Virus record (IMG/VR): IMGVR_UViG_3300034418_003025
Coordinates: 1-30,346 of that record
Reading direction: 5' to 3' (one strand)
DNA: 30,346 nt
Source: a virus
This document shows positions 1 to 8,048 of the stretch, piece after piece. The translations under genes and the position numbers were made by a program. The notes under the pieces are model-generated. The model was not told the DNA's origin and made no database searches. It worked only from the letters and a program-made list of their open reading frames with translations. Within the stretch, counting starts at the first letter, position 1; every line of letters starts with the position of its first letter.

Positions 1-2
1 AT

Positions 3-137
3 TACTATGGCTATTCGTTAGAGATTATAACCCAAGAGTTAAATAGATTCTCAGATAATTCGGGGGGATATATCGGAAGGAATACTTGCTTGCAGGATAT
101 TATTGATGCTGAGGGTGAAAAGTGGGAAGACTTATAA
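3..137 (+). CDS. 3' end of an unrecognised gene (partial)
   Basis: An open frame enters from the left edge and stops at a TAA at 135-137, leaving 44 C-terminal residues (ending GEKWEDL). It is the only + frame open across this stretch, and it precedes a non-coding leader. The segment is acidic at its end and has no motif I recognise. Its start lies outside the window, so neither length nor function can be judged. Confidence 0.45.
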   Translation, partial: YYGYSLEIITQELNRFSDNSGGYIGRNTCLQDIIDAEGEKWEDL

Positions 138-163
138 ACACTACGCCCATGTGCTTTCAAATC

Positions 164-230
164 ACATCACCTCACACCGTAAATGCTATGGGGTTTTGGT
201 GGTATAAACCAATAAACAAATAGGTGATGT
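164..230 (+). promoter_or_regulatory. Leader region with nested inverted repeats
   Basis: A perfect 9-bp inverted repeat (ACATCACCT at 164-172, AGGTGATGT at 222-230) encloses a second dyad, GGTTT at 192-196 with AAACC at 206-210. It lies in the 111-base gap before the gene at 249. It could form a branched RNA leader or act as a protein-binding dyad. I see no TAnnTTTG promoter box here, and I cannot say which role applies. Confidence 0.3.
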
Positions 231-248
231 CTTACCATCAATTACATT

Positions 249-827
249 ATGGCAAATCATTGTTACAATGAAATTTTCTTAGAAGGAAATGAAGAGTCTA
301 TAAAAGAATTAAAAGATAGACTTACAGGTACATACGATAAGTTTAATTATTTAAACGGATGGTGTGACTATATTCTAAAGGTCAGAGATGACTTCAACTA
401 CAACTTTGATGAAGACCAACGTGATCACTACTTCTATGGTAGTAGATGGTTTGAATTTCTGGTGGACTACAATGATGATGATAATTTGCAGATTAGTGGG
501 AGTAGTGCATGGTCACCTATGGAAAAGTTTACTGAAGAGCTATGCAAAGTATATAACCTCAAAGGTACTATTGAGTATAGCGAATCAGGGTGTGACTTTG
601 CGGGTATTACAGAGTTTGATTCTAATGGCGAGACATCTAGACAAGAGTTTACATACTCAGAGTACGAATACAAGTATCTAGATAGAGATTACTGGATTGA
701 AAATCAAATTGAATATCTGCAAGATGTCTCTAAAGAAGACATTGATGACTTTGTTAAAGAGGTAAGTAAGTATGCATCTGAAGAAGATGTCAATAAAGTT
801 TTAAATTCATTAAATCAATTAAAATAA
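249..827 (+). CDS. Api92/DUF1281-like ferredoxin-fold domain protein
   Basis: This 192-residue protein opens with MANHCYNEIFLEGNEESI. That resembles the start of the Api92-like (DUF1281) family found in phages and plasmids, in which 'M-x-N-x-C-x-N' is followed by a beta strand, a G and a helix. The middle and C-terminal parts (W-S-P-M-E-K-F near 90, then an acidic 'YSE-G-FAG' segment near 110-120) also resemble that family. The C-terminal third is strongly acidic and probably helical. The family has no firmly established biochemical role, so none is assigned. It is the first gene after the structured leader and is followed 6 bases later by the next gene, so the two are probably co-transcribed. 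The family match is from memory of its pattern and has not been tested by a search. Confidence 0.55.
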   Translation: MANHCYNEIFLEGNEESIKELKDRLTGTYDKFNYLNGWCDYILKVRDDFNYNFDEDQRDHYFYGSRWFEFLVDYNDDDNLQISGSSAWSPMEKFTEELCKVYNLKGTIEYSESGCDFAGITEFDSNGETSRQEFTYSEYEYKYLDRDYWIENQIEYLQDVSKEDIDDFVKEVSKYASEEDVNKVLNSLNQLK

Positions 828-833
828 AAACAA

Positions 834-1385
834 ATGGGACTAGACATGTATTTATACAAACGTACTTATGTACAAAACTGGGATCATATGGAGGATGAGG
901 CTAAACACTCTATTACTGTAGAGGGGCCTGAAGCTTCCCATATTGATACTAAAAGGATAACTAATATTGAAGAGCAAGTTGGTTATTGGAGAAAGGCTAA
1001 CTCTATTCATAAGTGGTTTGTCGACAATGTTCAAAATGGAGTTGACGAATGTCAAGAATCTATTGTATCAAAAGAGCAATTACAAGAGCTTCTAGATATC
1101 TGTAAGACTTTACAAGAAAAAATAATTCTACAAAAAGGAATTATTGAAAATGGTAAAGTGTTACAAGAGGCAAAGTTTACTCCTAATTATGAGCTAGGAG
1201 ATATGGTAGTAAACGAAGAACTATGTAAAGAGTTATTGCCTACTAGTAAGGGACTTTTCTTTGGATCTACAAACTATGATCAATGGTACTTTGATGATAT
1301 TAAACATACTGTAGAAGTGCTTACAGAAGTCTTACAGAATACAGATAGCTCAGGCGTATCCTATTATTATCAAGCTTCTTGGTAA
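834..1385 (+). CDS. Conserved phage protein of unknown function
   Basis: This 183-residue protein begins MGLDMYLYKRTYV and contains VGYWRKANSIHKWFVDNVQ at about residues 50-68. I recognise both signatures from a widespread phage and plasmid family that carries no functional name. The middle (about 80-115) looks like a charged helix or coiled coil. A C-terminal part contains 'LPTSKGLFFGSTNYDQWYFDD', the other conserved block of that family. There is no signal peptide or membrane segment. It starts 6 bases after the upstream stop, and its own stop abuts the GTG start of the HTH gene. Membership in a conserved family is fairly certain; its role is unknown. Confidence 0.7.
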   Translation: MGLDMYLYKRTYVQNWDHMEDEAKHSITVEGPEASHIDTKRITNIEEQVGYWRKANSIHKWFVDNVQNGVDECQESIVSKEQLQELLDICKTLQEKIILQKGIIENGKVLQEAKFTPNYELGDMVVNEELCKELLPTSKGLFFGSTNYDQWYFDDIKHTVEVLTEVLQNTDSSGVSYYYQASW

Positions 1386-1386
1386 A

Positions 1387-1698
1387 GTGCCTCTGACTTT
1401 AAGAACTAAGGTATACCTTAAATTTCTAAAAGGAGAACCTTTCCATAAGATAGCTCAAAGATATGATGTGTCTCATAGACAGATTTCATCTATAACTAGT
1501 ATGCAGATAAACAATCGTTTACTACATGCTAAGATTCTTCCTAAGATAACTAACAAACAAAAGAAATACTCTCACTATGAAATACTTAGCGAGAAGCATT
1601 ACCTGGAGCTTAGTTATAATGACGTAATTAAAGATTTAACACCTGAAGAATTAAAAGAATATGAAAAATCGTATAAAATACTTCCTTTCCATTATTAA
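1387..1698 (+). CDS. Small helix-turn-helix protein
   Basis: The frame opens at GTG 1387, one base after the TAA of the upstream gene (1383-1385), so its translation is probably coupled to that gene. The 103-residue product is basic. Residues about 18-40 (PFHKIAQRYDVSHRQISSIT) read as a helix-turn-helix of the 'x-I-A-x-x-Y-x-V-S-x-x-x-I' type, which suggests DNA binding. The C-terminal half is Lys-, Glu- and Tyr-rich without a recognisable domain. It could be a transcriptional regulator of the replication block that begins about 100 bases downstream. That is inference from the motif and position only. Confidence 0.55.
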   Translation: MPLTLRTKVYLKFLKGEPFHKIAQRYDVSHRQISSITSMQINNRLLHAKILPKITNKQKKYSHYEILSEKHYLELSYNDVIKDLTPEELKEYEKSYKILPFHY

Positions 1699-1776
1699 AG
1701 ATTCTAACTATTATTACTTATTAGCAGCAAGAAAGACTAAGTATAGTTTTATTGCACATGTTGCTTTTATATTGCA

Positions 1777-1791
1777 TGAAATTAAATTTCA
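1777..1791 (+). promoter_or_regulatory. Palindrome in the gap before the DNA polymerase gene
   Basis: TGAAAT, a three-base spacer TAA, then ATTTCA form a perfect dyad 6 bases before the polymerase start codon. The 99-base gap also holds three TTGC-type repeats (1752, 1761, 1772), and TAGTTTTA at 1744 is one base from the Bacteroidetes -7 box. The dyad could be an operator for a small regulator such as the HTH protein just upstream, but such short AT-rich dyads also arise by chance. Confidence 0.25.
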
Positions 1792-1797
1792 CTTATT

Positions 1798-3813
1798 ATG
1801 ATTTACTTCCTAACTAATCAAAGAGAGATTGAAATAGAATCCAATTCTGACATCGTACTATCTGATAAACAAACCGCATGGGATTTTATTAATTCTCTTG
1901 ATGAGATAGCAGTTGACACTGAGACTACAGGGTTTGATCCTTATAGTTGTGAGATGTTAAGTGCTCAGTTAGGTAATGAGGTACATCAAGTGGTCTTAGA
2001 CTTATCTGATACTCATAATCATTACTTCTTAAAACAAGTAATAGAGCATAATAAAGATAAGGTGTTTTTATTTCAGAATGCAAAGTTTGATTTAAGATTT
2101 CTTATGGCTAAGGGGATATTTATTGACAGAGTATATGATACGTTCTTAGCAGAACAAGTCTTATACAATGGCATTAAAGATCACCGTAAAGGTTTAGATG
2201 CCCTAGCTATGAGATATCTTAATGAGAGCTTAGATAAATCTATACGAGGAGATATCCATAAACATGGCCTTACTTATGAAGTAATTAAGTATGCTGCTGA
2301 TGACGTAAGGGTATTACCTGGTATAAAAGCCAAGCAAAGAGAAAGAGCTTTAGAAAAAGAATTAGGTAAAGCTATCTCTTTGGAGAATTTATTTGTAGTA
2401 GCGCTAGCCTATACAGAAATGTGTGGCATTAAAATTAACCTAGAGGATTGGGAGAAGAAGTGTAAAGAGGATGATGCTGTTATGCATAGTTATATATCTA
2501 AACTAGATGAATGGATTTTATCTAGGAAAGATGAGTATCCTGAGTATATTGAGAATCAATTAGATTTATTTTCTGATGAATTAAGGACTAAGATTAATTG
2601 GAATAGTCAAAAACAATTGATCCCTATCTTTAAGAATCTAGGATTAAATCTAGAGGTAAAGGATAAAGTCACTGGGAAACTAAAAGATTCTATAGAAGAT
2701 TCTGTTATTAGAACCCAGAAAGATAAATCTGACTTAGTAAAAATATACTTAGACTATACTAAATCCTCTAAGGTTGTTTCTACTTATGGCAGAAACTTCA
2801 TTAATAATGTTAGTGAGGTTACTGGTAGAGTACATACTTCTTTTAAACAAATACTTAAGACAGGTAGAATAAGTAGTTCTCCTAATATTCAAAATATTCC
2901 AGCAGTCCCTGAAGATTCTGAAAGGACTAAGGAACTATATGAAAGGGAATGTTTTACGCCTGAAGAAGGTAATGTGTTTATTGATAGTGATTACTCTTCA
3001 CAGGAGTCTGTCATACTTGCTAACTTTTCTATGGAGCCTAAGCTTATAGAGTTTTATAACTCTGGAGCTTCTGATCTTCATTCTTTTGTTGCTAAAGCTT
3101 TATATCCTCAAGAGATAGGAGATACTCCTACGGAAGATATCAAGAAGAAGTTTAAGACTCTTAGACAGAATGCTAAGGCTGCAAACTTTGCTCTTGCTTA
3201 TGGTGGCACTGGAGATACTATTGCCAAAAACCTTGGAGTTTCTAAGGATGTAGGATCTTCTGTAGAGAAAGCATTTTTTGATGCATTTCCTGCATTAAAG
3301 AACTATTTCGATAACCGTAAAGCAGAGTCTCTTTCTAAAGGTTATATTTTAGTAAGTAAAGTTAGTGGTAGAAAAGTATTTATAAATGAATTTGATGAGT
3401 TTATACAGCTAACTAATGAAGTAGATAGAAAAGAGTTTTGGGATTATTACAGAGAACAGAAAAATAATAATGGGCCTCACTTTGAGGATCTCAAATCAAA
3501 AGTCTCTAAGTTTTTCAAGACAAAAGGATCTATAGAACGAGAAAGTATGAACTTTCCTATTCAAGGTTGTGCTGGTGAGCAAACTAAACTAGCTACCGCT
3601 ATGCTTTACAAGGTAATCAAAGACAGAGGGTTATTATTCACAGTTAAGATTGTTAATTTAATACATGACGAGATTCTTCTAGAGTGTCCTAAGGATATGG
3701 CAGAAGAGTTTGCAGATATTCTTAAAAAATGTATGGAAGATGCAGGCGCTGTGTATTGTAAGACAGTAAAACTACACGCGACTCCTATGATTAGTAATCA
3801 ATGGATTCATTAA
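1798..3813 (+). CDS. polA: Family A DNA polymerase with 3'-5' exonuclease domain
   Basis: This is the replicative DNA polymerase, 671 residues long, without the 5' nuclease domain of bacterial Pol I. The N-terminal DnaQ-like proofreading domain shows Exo I (D40-x-E42), Exo II (N94...D98) and Exo III (Y165-AAD-D169). The polymerase domain has 'GRISSSPNIQNIP' at 356-368. Motif A is at about 396-400 with metal-binding D398. Motif B has R456, K460, F464 and Y468. Motif C is H622-D623-E624. All catalytic residues are present, so both polymerase and exonuclease should be active. Phe at 464 is the residue that, in Pol I-type enzymes, favours discrimination against dideoxynucleotides. Motif A reads DYSSQES where Pol I has DYSQIEL, an insertion-like variation. 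It heads the block of replication genes that follows. Confidence 0.97.
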   Translation: MIYFLTNQREIEIESNSDIVLSDKQTAWDFINSLDEIAVDTETTGFDPYSCEMLSAQLGNEVHQVVLDLSDTHNHYFLKQVIEHNKDKVFLFQNAKFDLRFLMAKGIFIDRVYDTFLAEQVLYNGIKDHRKGLDALAMRYLNESLDKSIRGDIHKHGLTYEVIKYAADDVRVLPGIKAKQRERALEKELGKAISLENLFVVALAYTEMCGIKINLEDWEKKCKEDDAVMHSYISKLDEWILSRKDEYPEYIENQLDLFSDELRTKINWNSQKQLIPIFKNLGLNLEVKDKVTGKLKDSIEDSVIRTQKDKSDLVKIYLDYTKSSKVVSTYGRNFINNVSEVTGRVHTSFKQILKTGRISSSPNIQNIPAVPEDSERTKELYERECFTPEEGNVFIDSDYSSQESVILANFSMEPKLIEFYNSGASDLHSFVAKALYPQEIGDTPTEDIKKKFKTLRQNAKAANFALAYGGTGDTIAKNLGVSKDVGSSVEKAFFDAFPALKNYFDNRKAESLSKGYILVSKVSGRKVFINEFDEFIQLTNEVDRKEFWDYYREQKNNNGPHFEDLKSKVSKFFKTKGSIERESMNFPIQGCAGEQTKLATAMLYKVIKDRGLLFTVKIVNLIHDEILLECPKDMAEEFADILKKCMEDAGAVYCKTVKLHATPMISNQWIH

Positions 3814-3825
3814 ATAATAATTAAA

Positions 3826-4110
3826 ATGAAATATGATCAAACTAAGCTCAAAAGAGCGCTCTATGATAAGCTAAAAGATTTTGATTGGTTTTATGAGGAT
3901 AAAGATCCTTTAGCTATGAGTCACGAAGATGTTCTTCATAAATTCAGAGAAAGTCAGATATGGCATCTTATGAAGAGTTTTCCTAACAGAGTAGAAGCTG
4001 CTAGAATTTACTATCTGGAATGCCCTAAAAATGTATACAATCAACAATATCTAGAAAATAAACTAGGTATTCAATTGTATGGCAATAAATGGATGTACCA
4101 TGCAAGCTAA
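3826..4110 (+). CDS. Hypothetical small protein between polymerase and helicase genes
   Basis: This 94-residue protein is mostly helical and rich in Lys, Asp and aromatic residues. I recognise no domain, signal peptide or membrane segment. It starts 12 bases after the polymerase stop, and its 3' end overlaps the helicase start, so it is likely translated as part of the same replication operon. A helper of the polymerase or helicase is conceivable from position alone. Confidence 0.6.
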   Translation: MKYDQTKLKRALYDKLKDFDWFYEDKDPLAMSHEDVLHKFRESQIWHLMKSFPNRVEAARIYYLECPKNVYNQQYLENKLGIQLYGNKWMYHAS

Positions 4111-5131
4111 AGCACAGAAACAAAAGATTGCTTTAAATGCAAGTAAGGATAATCCTTTTTTATTCTTAGAGTGGTTTACTGGATTAGGTAAATCAAAAGC
4201 AGCATTAGATATTATGGAGTATCATAAAGATGCAAAGTGGGTAGTGGTTTGTAAAGAACTAAATCACATGATTACCTGGAAAGATGAGGCAGATAAGTGG
4301 AAAGTAGATTTCACAGATGTCACTCTTATATCTTATGATTCACTTCATAAACTTCCGCAGGATGAGTCACTTAATCTAATTTTAGATGAGGCACACGCAT
4401 TAACTCCTACAAGGGTTAAGAAGCTAAAAGCCTTAAAGATTAATAGAATATTGGCTTTGACTGCAACCATGCCTTGGACTAAGAAATCACTTTTATATTC
4501 TTTAGGGAATTTTAAAGTGTATTCTATTCCTATGTCTAAGGCAATAGAAGATGGCATCTTACCAGAGCCAACTATTTATCAAATTAAAGTAAACCTATCT
4601 CGTAAGGCAAGAGCCTCATACGATAAGATGTCAAGCAAGATTGATTATTGTATGCTCAATGATAATGTAGATACTGCTAAAATACTAGGAGCGCAGCGTA
4701 AGAGATTATTAGCTGCTGCAAAAACAGGGTACGTTAGACAATATCTTGATTACGATAAAAGGTTTGTATGTTTTACAGGGTCTATAGAACAATGTAATTT
4801 AATAGGAGGAGAGAATGCAATTCACTCTAGTAAATCTAATAGAGTAGAGGTCATAACTAAGTTTAATGACTTAGAGATAGATCATTTATTCGCTGTCAAT
4901 ATGCTTAGAGAATCTATGAATCTTAGGAATATAGAGGTGGGCTATATTGTGCAGTTAGATAACCAAGAGAAAAGCACTATCCAAATGTTAGGTAGAAGTT
5001 TTAGATCCAAAAATCCAACTATGTATGTCTTTATCGCGAAAAAAACGGTCGACGAGAGATACGCGGAAAATGCGTTCTCCCAGATCCCAAAGAAGTTCAT
5101 TAAAGTTATTGACGCCCATGTACCAAGATAG
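4100..5131 (+). CDS. Superfamily 2 DNA/RNA helicase
   Basis: A compact two-lobe helicase of about 343 residues. Using the ATG at 4100, motif I is TGLGKS (27-32), motif II is DEAH (96-99), motif III is TAT (121-123) and motif VI is Q-MLG-R-SF-R (295-302). These place it in SF2, near the DEAD/SNF2-like helicases common next to phage polymerase genes. ATP-driven remodelling or unwinding of DNA is expected; the substrate is unknown. An ATG at 4079 would add 7 residues but lengthens the overlap with the upstream gene from 11 to 32 bases, so 4100 is preferred. The last 33 codons (from 5033) use G/C-ending codons (GCG, GTC, GAC, TCC, CAG) unlike the rest of the gene, and the gene stops with TAG. Confidence 0.92.
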   Translation: MQAKAQKQKIALNASKDNPFLFLEWFTGLGKSKAALDIMEYHKDAKWVVVCKELNHMITWKDEADKWKVDFTDVTLISYDSLHKLPQDESLNLILDEAHALTPTRVKKLKALKINRILALTATMPWTKKSLLYSLGNFKVYSIPMSKAIEDGILPEPTIYQIKVNLSRKARASYDKMSSKIDYCMLNDNVDTAKILGAQRKRLLAAAKTGYVRQYLDYDKRFVCFTGSIEQCNLIGGENAIHSSKSNRVEVITKFNDLEIDHLFAVNMLRESMNLRNIEVGYIVQLDNQEKSTIQMLGRSFRSKNPTMYVFIAKKTVDERYAENAFSQIPKKFIKVIDAHVPR

Positions 5132-5139
5132 TTTAGCGG

Positions 5140-5598
5140 ATGCAATTTCTTTTTATGGTAACCAGGAAAGTGGTGATTATGAAAGTTAAGTACAAAAGAT
5201 TAACTATAAGGCAATTAATTCACAACTGGATTAATAGAAAAATGGGAATTGAAGAAATAGGGTATCATGTATCTGAGTGTAGTCTAGAAATGAAGGGCAT
5301 AAACTGGAGAAGTAGTTATGATTGGGACACTGGTATTTATTATTGTATTTATCATTGTCATTTATCTAGAGGTAATTTAAATATTTACTTCGATGCATTA
5401 GTCAGATGCAATGCTACTTATGCCTTTAATGGAGGAGGACGAGATATCGAATATACTCCTACTGAGTATGGAGTTGCTGAGGTTAACTTTATTGATAACA
5501 ATAAAGAAAATACTTGGAGTATTCCTATAATCCCTAAACTTCAAAAACAGGTAGAATTTCTTATGAATAATACTAAAAATCCGCCCAAAATTTCTTAA
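5140..5598 (+). CDS. Hypothetical protein
   Basis: This protein has 152 residues if ATG 5140 is used. ATG 5179 (MKVKYKRLTIRQ, 139 residues) is a real alternative because AGGAAAG lies upstream of it and the extra 13 residues look unlike a conserved start. The central part (about 50-120) alternates hydrophobic and polar residues, suggesting a beta-rich fold. It contains 'ALVRCNATYAFNGGG' and then 'YTPTEYGVAEVNFI', which resemble unnamed phage proteins. There is no catalytic signature or membrane segment. It is the last gene before a 61-base gap. Confidence 0.65.
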   Translation: MQFLFMVTRKVVIMKVKYKRLTIRQLIHNWINRKMGIEEIGYHVSECSLEMKGINWRSSYDWDTGIYYCIYHCHLSRGNLNIYFDALVRCNATYAFNGGGRDIEYTPTEYGVAEVNFIDNNKENTWSIPIIPKLQKQVEFLMNNTKNPPKIS

Positions 5599-5603
5599 AT
5601 TTG
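5596..5603 (+). promoter_or_regulatory. Possible Bacteroidetes-type -7 element (TAAATTTG)
   Basis: TAAATTTG matches the TAnnTTTG consensus and overlaps the stop of the upstream gene. It would place a transcription start near 5610, about 50 bases before the gene at 5660. No TTG/TTTG box is visible 19-21 bases upstream, and such octamers are frequent in this AT-rich DNA, so support is weak. A short CCCCT/AGGGG dyad follows it in the same gap. Confidence 0.22.
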
Positions 5604-5659
5604 TGTACCCCTCAAGGAAAAGCAGACTTAAGTTATTAGGGGAAACATTCTAACAATTT

Positions 5660-6229
5660 ATGAAAATTTTAATAGATCTTAAAAAGGATTTACATCCTAT
5701 TGGGCAACTTATCCTCCATCTTTTACACAATTCCCAGTATGAAGAGATAGAAAAACATTTCCAAAACACTTACCCTCAATACATTAGAGGACTAATCAAA
5801 ATGAAATATATCTTAAATACTGACGATGACTCTATAGAGCTTTCTAAGTTGGTTCTAAATAAATCTAAACTAAAGACTATTCTAGGAGAAGTAGAATCTT
5901 CTTCTACATGGATAGATTCTTATAGAGAATTATTTAGAGGCAAAAAGACAGGAGCTATGGGCACTAAGAGTGCGTGTATCAAGAAGATGGATAAGTTTAT
6001 AAAAGAGTTTGGTTATAGTAAAGAAATAATTTTAAATGCAACAGAGAGGTATATTGCTACTAGTAGAGATTATGCCTATCTACAGCAGGCAGATTACTTC
6101 ATTTACAAAAACGAATCTTTTATGGGCTCTTCTGTAGAGAACTCTAAGTTGGCTACTTATTGCGAAGAGATAGAAATGCTAGATAATAACCAAATAACAG
6201 ACGGAGCATGGAATATCCAGAGCATTTAA
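5660..6229 (+). CDS. Conserved phage protein overlapping the DnaB-like helicase gene
   Basis: This 189-residue, mostly helical protein contains 'KTGAMGTKSACIKKMDKFIKE' at about 95-115. After it comes 'NATERYIATSRDYAYLQQADYFIYKNE', ending near residue 155, and then 'SKLATYCEEIEM' (about 164-175). I have seen this arrangement in unnamed proteins beside dnaB in Bacteroidetes phages, but it has no functional name I can vouch for. Its last 22 bases overlap the start of the DnaB-type helicase gene, so the two are translationally linked. A role as a loader or regulator of that helicase is a reasonable guess from position and helical content, and no more than that. Confidence 0.7.
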   Translation: MKILIDLKKDLHPIGQLILHLLHNSQYEEIEKHFQNTYPQYIRGLIKMKYILNTDDDSIELSKLVLNKSKLKTILGEVESSSTWIDSYRELFRGKKTGAMGTKSACIKKMDKFIKEFGYSKEIILNATERYIATSRDYAYLQQADYFIYKNESFMGSSVENSKLATYCEEIEMLDNNQITDGAWNIQSI

Positions 6230-7293
6230 ATACGCCTTTGTGGGACCAATTAGAGGCCCAAATAAACTTAGGTATGCAAGGGAAGAATAAAGGGCTTCCT
6301 ATGGGCTTTAAAAAGCTTTCTAACTATATTTCTAATATCCAACCAGGAAGATATGACTTAATAGGTGGAGCTACTGGTACAGGTAAAACTGCACTAGTAG
6401 ATTCTGCTTATATGTATAACCCTATTAAGTATATTACACAGGAAAAAGAAACTGATTTTAGTATCAAGATTCTATATTATAGTATAGAGATTACTCCCCT
6501 ACAGAAAATAGCCAAGATGGTGTGTAGGAAGTTATTTGAAGACTATAGTATATTAGTTGACTCTGAGAGTTTATTTTCTAGGGGCAATAGATCTTTGCTA
6601 GATAAAGATATTGCTAAGAAAGTATTTGCTACTAGAGATTACTTTGAGAAGATGCTATCTGATCATGTTATCTTTTACTCTGCAGCTTCTCCTGATTATG
6701 TGTGGATGACTGTTAAGGATTATGTAGAGAAGAATGGCACAATTGTGCGCAACTCTAATAAAATGATACAAGAGTACATTCCTCATAAGCCTAATGAGAT
6801 TGTCTTAGTTATCATTGATCACATATCTTTAATAGATAAGAACTCAAAAGATTCTAATAAGAAGGAGGCTATAGATAGGTTGAGTAAGATGCTGGTGCAA
6901 TTTAGAAATCTATTCAACATAAGCCCAGTAGTAGTATCTCAATTTAATAGAGGTATAGAAGGTATGGATAGAAAAAGATTAGATTCTTTAGAACCGCAAC
7001 TAAGTGACTTCAAAGACACTGGTGCTACTCAAGAGGATGCTAATACTTCTATTGCTTTATTTAACCCTTTTAGATATGGGATAGAAAAACATAATGGTTA
7101 CGATATCAAAAGACTAAATAGACATTATAGATCACTAAGTATCTTAAAGAATAGAGATGGTCAAGATAATCTAGCATTAAGTTTATTTTTTATGGGGGCA
7201 AATGGATTATTTCGTGAGTTACCTCCCTCACAAGATTTTATAAATAATCCTGAACTGTATAACAAAATTTTAAAATACTCAAATGGCAATTAA
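6208..7293 (+). CDS. dnaB: DnaB-type replicative helicase (RecA-fold domain)
   Basis: This hexameric-type helicase would unwind DNA ahead of the phage polymerase. At 361 residues it corresponds to the C-terminal ATPase domain of DnaB with little or none of the N-terminal primase-interacting domain. The Walker A is GATGTGKTA (54-62). 'YYSIEIT' at 90-96 supplies the catalytic-type Glu of motif H1a (E94). Walker B is IVLVIIDH (198-205, D204), followed by VVVSQFNR (241-248). 'SDFKDTGATQEDANTSIALF' (266-285) matches DnaB motif H4, which contacts DNA. The ATG at 6208 overlaps the previous gene by 22 bases, and the stop overlaps the next gene by 11. The missing N-terminal domain suggests that primase recruitment or loading uses another protein. 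Confidence 0.92.
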   Translation: MEYPEHLNTPLWDQLEAQINLGMQGKNKGLPMGFKKLSNYISNIQPGRYDLIGGATGTGKTALVDSAYMYNPIKYITQEKETDFSIKILYYSIEITPLQKIAKMVCRKLFEDYSILVDSESLFSRGNRSLLDKDIAKKVFATRDYFEKMLSDHVIFYSAASPDYVWMTVKDYVEKNGTIVRNSNKMIQEYIPHKPNEIVLVIIDHISLIDKNSKDSNKKEAIDRLSKMLVQFRNLFNISPVVVSQFNRGIEGMDRKRLDSLEPQLSDFKDTGATQEDANTSIALFNPFRYGIEKHNGYDIKRLNRHYRSLSILKNRDGQDNLALSLFFMGANGLFRELPPSQDFINNPELYNKILKYSNGN

Positions 7294-8029
7294 AATTGGT
7301 ATTATGGGTGCTCCAAATACTGGTAAATCATATTCCAGAAGTTTTTTGGAGAATCCTGAGGAGGTAGTTATTTTGGCATCATCTGCTAAGGCTACTTACT
7401 TAAAAGATAATAAAGGTAAGCCCTTACAAAAGCTGCCTTCTATGGCAGAAATGAAGGAACTTGTACAAAACAAAGAACATATTTCTGGCAACTGGGCAAT
7501 AATGCCTGATATTAGGAGTGTAGAGTCTAATTTAAAGGTGATAAGTAATTATATGCCTCACATTAAGACTGTTATTATTCCTGATTTTACGCATTATATT
7601 AGTAAGATACTAGCTAGTGATTCTTTTATGAAAGCTAATTCTGGAGGTGGTGCATTTGCTAGATTCTGGGACTTAGCTGCTTCTAGTTTGAATGCTTTTT
7701 TCTTGGCATCAGATAGCCTAAGAGATGACCTTATTATTGTATTAGAGTTTCATGCAGAATACAATGATACAGAAGAGGTGTTCCAAATATTTGTTCCAGG
7801 TGGTAAGATGCTTTCAGAGAAATTTAAGCCTGAGAGTTATTTTGACATTATGTTATGTACTTATATCCAAAAAGACGAAGCTGGCAATATCAATCCTGAT
7901 AGTTATAAATTTATAACAAGGAAATACAGTCATTACAATGCCAGGTCTATGGAGATTCTTAAGGACACACTTATTCCCAATAATTTACAAACTGTAATAA
8001 CTGCAGTTAGGGAATATTTTCACATTTAA
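7283..8029 (+). CDS. RecA/Sak4-like P-loop ATPase
   Basis: This 248-residue single-domain ATPase has a Walker A near its N-terminus (G9-APNTGKS, 9-16) and a probable Walker B (TVIIPDFTHY, 96-105, D101). Its architecture matches the Sak4-like / phage nucleotide-binding AAA_24 group of RecA-related proteins, which stimulate or perform single-strand annealing with a phage SSB. The two following genes encode proteins with SSB-like tails, which fits that partnership. It overlaps the helicase gene by 11 bases. A terminase-type or kinase role is less likely, since no nuclease or kinase lid motif is visible. Assignment to Sak4 rather than another RecA-fold branch is moderate. Confidence 0.75.
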   Translation: MAIKIGIMGAPNTGKSYSRSFLENPEEVVILASSAKATYLKDNKGKPLQKLPSMAEMKELVQNKEHISGNWAIMPDIRSVESNLKVISNYMPHIKTVIIPDFTHYISKILASDSFMKANSGGGAFARFWDLAASSLNAFFLASDSLRDDLIIVLEFHAEYNDTEEVFQIFVPGGKMLSEKFKPESYFDIMLCTYIQKDEAGNINPDSYKFITRKYSHYNARSMEILKDTLIPNNLQTVITAVREYFHI

Positions 8030-8048
8030 TTTTTAATTTTTAATTTTT
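8028..8048 (+). repeat. Tandem 7-bp repeat, three copies of AATTTTT
   Basis: Three perfect copies of AATTTTT fill the gap between the ATPase stop and the ATG at 8052. The stretch CACATTTAATTTTT at 8021-8034 recurs exactly at 8608-8621, in front of the next gene at 8635. The paired placement suggests a shared translation or regulatory signal for the two SSB-like genes. In AT-rich DNA, slippage could also explain the tandem part. Confidence 0.6.

Noticed and set aside
852-1055. - strand open frames opposite early + strand genes
   Set aside because: They are reverse-frame shadows of conserved + strand genes, have no plausible start context, and lie in a unit read only on the + strand.
1752-1773. 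Sigma-70-like promoter (TTGCAC ... TATATT) before the polymerase gene
   Set aside because: The two boxes are only 10 bases apart rather than about 17, so they cannot act as a standard -35/-10 pair.
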